The notes under the pieces were generated by a model, which searched no databases, was not told the origin of the DNA, and worked only from the letters and a program-made list of their open reading frames with translations. A stretch of DNA of 6,909 nt from contig CAISYW010000104.1 in NCBI GenBank assembly GCA_903889795.1, positions 1-6,909 on the forward strand. The letters run 5' to 3'. Shown piece by piece: positions 5,757 to 6,909 of this stretch; the stretch's first letter is position 1; every line of letters starts with the position of its first letter. The position numbers were made by a program, and so were the translations under genes. The DNA is from an uncultured Chlamydiae bacterium. Lineage in GTDB: Bacteria > Chlamydiota > Chlamydiia > Chlamydiales > SM23-39.

Positions 5757-6909
5757 CTAGAACAAAGTTCCTTCAAACATTAAAAACTGCTCTAAAATCG
5801 GCCCCATCACCAATGCCGGAAGAAACGTCAGCGCTCCGAATAAAAGTAGAATGGTCAACAAAAAGAGAGTAAAAACGATTCCATGAACCACGAGATCATT
5901 CGGAGTATGAGGCGCTTTTTTCTTTTGCGCCAGAGAACCGGCCAGAGCCATAACAGGAATGATTATCCCAAAGCGACCCATGAGCATCGATATGCTGAGG
6001 GTTATATTGTATGACGGGGTGTTTGTGGATAATCCGGAAAATGCGCTTCCATTGTTGGCGGTTGTTGAAATATAGGCGTATAAAATTTCGCTAAATCCGT
6101 GAGGTCCTGCATTTTCTATTCCTTTTAACCCCCATTCACTGACTGCGGCAAGTGCGGTTAAGCTCAATATGGTAAAACCAAAAGAGAGCAAAATGATAAC
6201 GGTCAATTTAATGTCATACGCTTCAATTTTTTTTCCCAGATATTCCGGTGTGCGTCCGATAATTAGTCCGGCAAAGAAGATTGTGACAAAAACATAGATC
6301 AGCATGATATATAACCCTGTACCGCAACCCCCAAAAATGGCTTCGGAAAATAACATGTTGACCATCGGCACCAGTCCGCCGAGAGGCGTTAAAGAATCCA
6401 AGGTTCCACAGACGGCGCCGCATGATGCGTCGGTGGTTACTGAGGTGAAAAGCGCAGTTAAAGCAGCTCCGAATCGCTGTTCCTTTCCCTCCATATTACC
6501 GCCAAATAACCCCAATTTTGATAAAAGCGGGGTTGCAGAGGTTTCAGACCAGATGCAGAGCCATGCGCTGGCTAATAAAAGCAATGTCAGTGTTGCGAAG
6601 ATCGACCAGGCATGTTTTTTGTGTTTGATCTCATGCCCAAAGTAATAGATTTGACTGGCGGGAATTAACATAACCGCCAGCATCTGAAGCAAATTGCTGA
6701 GCGGGGTGGGATTTTCATAGGGGTGAGCGGAGTTGGCGTTGAAAAACCCGCCTCCATTCGTGCCAATCAATTTGATCGCTTCTTGTGACGCGGCCGGTCC
6801 CTGAGCGATGAATTGCCGGGCGCCTTCGAGCGTTTGCGCTTCGAGGGGAGGAGAAAGATTTTGTGGTAACCCTTCAGCGATGAAGATGATAGAAAATATG
6901 ATGGCAAGA
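5757..6909 (-). CDS. kdpA: Potassium-transporting ATPase K+-binding subunit KdpA (5' end outside window)
   Basis: KdpA is the channel-like subunit of KdpFABC, related to the SKT/Trk K+ transporters, which selects K+ from the outside and passes it to KdpB. The frame is open to the right edge: 383 residues plus stop are visible, and about 170 N-terminal residues, including the first pore loop, are missing relative to the ~557 of E. coli. Numbering from the first visible codon, the remaining three pore loops are intact: GTNGGGFFN (49-57), TDASCGAV (159-166) and ANNGSAFSGL (284-293). Further family blocks are EGARQFIAQGPAASQEAIK (28-46), NMEGKEQRFG (138-147), GRTPEYLGKKIE (218-229), GPHGFSE (268-274) and GRFGIIIPVMALAGSL (311-326). 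Reading from the internal TTG at 6770 would wrongly truncate the protein, because homology continues upstream of it. It is first in the visible kdpA-kdpB-kdpC order; promoter and any kdpF lie off the window. Confidence 0.98.
   Translation of the reverse strand, partial: LAIIFSIIFIAEGLPQNLSPPLEAQTLEGARQFIAQGPAASQEAIKLIGTNGGGFFNANSAHPYENPTPLSNLLQMLAVMLIPASQIYYFGHEIKHKKHAWSIFATLTLLLLASAWLCIWSETSATPLLSKLGLFGGNMEGKEQRFGAALTALFTSVTTDASCGAVCGTLDSLTPLGGLVPMVNMLFSEAIFGGCGTGLYIMLIYVFVTIFFAGLIIGRTPEYLGKKIEAYDIKLTVIILLSFGFTILSLTALAAVSEWGLKGIENAGPHGFSEILYAYISTTANNGSAFSGLSTNTPSYNITLSISMLMGRFGIIIPVMALAGSLAQKKKAPHTPNDLVVHGIVFTLFLLTILLLFGALTFLPALVMGPILEQFLMFEGTLF

Noticed and set aside
5744..5776. TTG start giving an 11-residue longer KdpB overlapping kdpA
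   Set aside because: The ATG at 5743 has GGAAGG at ideal spacing directly after the kdpA stop, and the extra residues (MKELCSREGLI) are unlike a KdpB N-terminus.
5757..6770. A complete short KdpA starting at the TTG at 6770
   Set aside because: The TTG encodes an internal leucine within the second pore loop. Typical KdpA sequence (EGARQFIAQGPAASQEAIK) continues upstream in frame to the window edge, so the gene is cut by the window and not truncated.
1..6909. CRISPR array, tRNA/rRNA gene, phage or restriction/defence genes
   Set aside because: I looked on both strands and saw no regularly spaced direct repeats, no tRNA-like cloverleaf and no matching protein motifs. The only repeats are the inverted ones at 996-1240.

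Overview
The window is moderately AT-rich bacterial DNA with five protein-coding genes, two of them cut by the window edges. The best guess at the host is a chlamydia-like (Parachlamydiales-type) obligate intracellular bacterium. This rests on three points: a DASS dicarboxylate carrier of the 2-oxoglutarate/malate translocator type known from Chlamydiae; a small orphan protein with the two-lobed hydrophobic domain of chlamydial inclusion membrane (Inc) proteins; and an unrecognised neighbour. It is an inference. No rRNA, tRNA or taxonomic marker gene is present, and other intracellular gamma-proteobacteria are not excluded.

Layout. Positions 1-939 (minus) hold the first 313 codons of an unrecognised soluble protein whose end lies outside the window. 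Positions 940-1268 are a divergent intergenic region dominated by two adjacent palindromic elements: a 71-bp foldback (996-1066) with 26-bp perfect arms, and, 3 bp on, a ~171-bp element (1070-1240) with ~29-bp near-perfect terminal inverted repeats. Both begin and end in TA, as mariner/IS630-type MITEs do. Positions 1269-2678 (plus) encode the DASS transporter. Positions 2766-3128 (plus) encode the 120-residue Inc-like protein. Six bases later, on the minus strand, a convergent operon ends: kdpA (5757 to beyond the right edge, 5' end missing), kdpB (3728-5743) and kdpC (3135-3731).

How the genes work together. KdpA, KdpB and KdpC are subunits of the high-affinity ATP-driven K+ pump KdpFABC, and all visible catalytic and selectivity-filter motifs are intact. 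The genes are tightly packed (13-nt gap, then a 4-nt ATGA overlap), consistent with one translationally coupled transcript. The sensor/regulator pair kdpDE does not follow kdpC. The DASS carrier would exchange dicarboxylates across the inner membrane. Together, a host-metabolite exchanger, a K+ scavenging pump and a candidate inclusion-membrane protein would suit a host-dependent bacterium, but nothing shows that the plus-strand genes and the kdp operon are functionally linked.

I see no CRISPR array, phage gene, RNA gene or novel multi-gene system. The most unusual material is the paired palindromes at 996-1240 and the Inc-like orphan.
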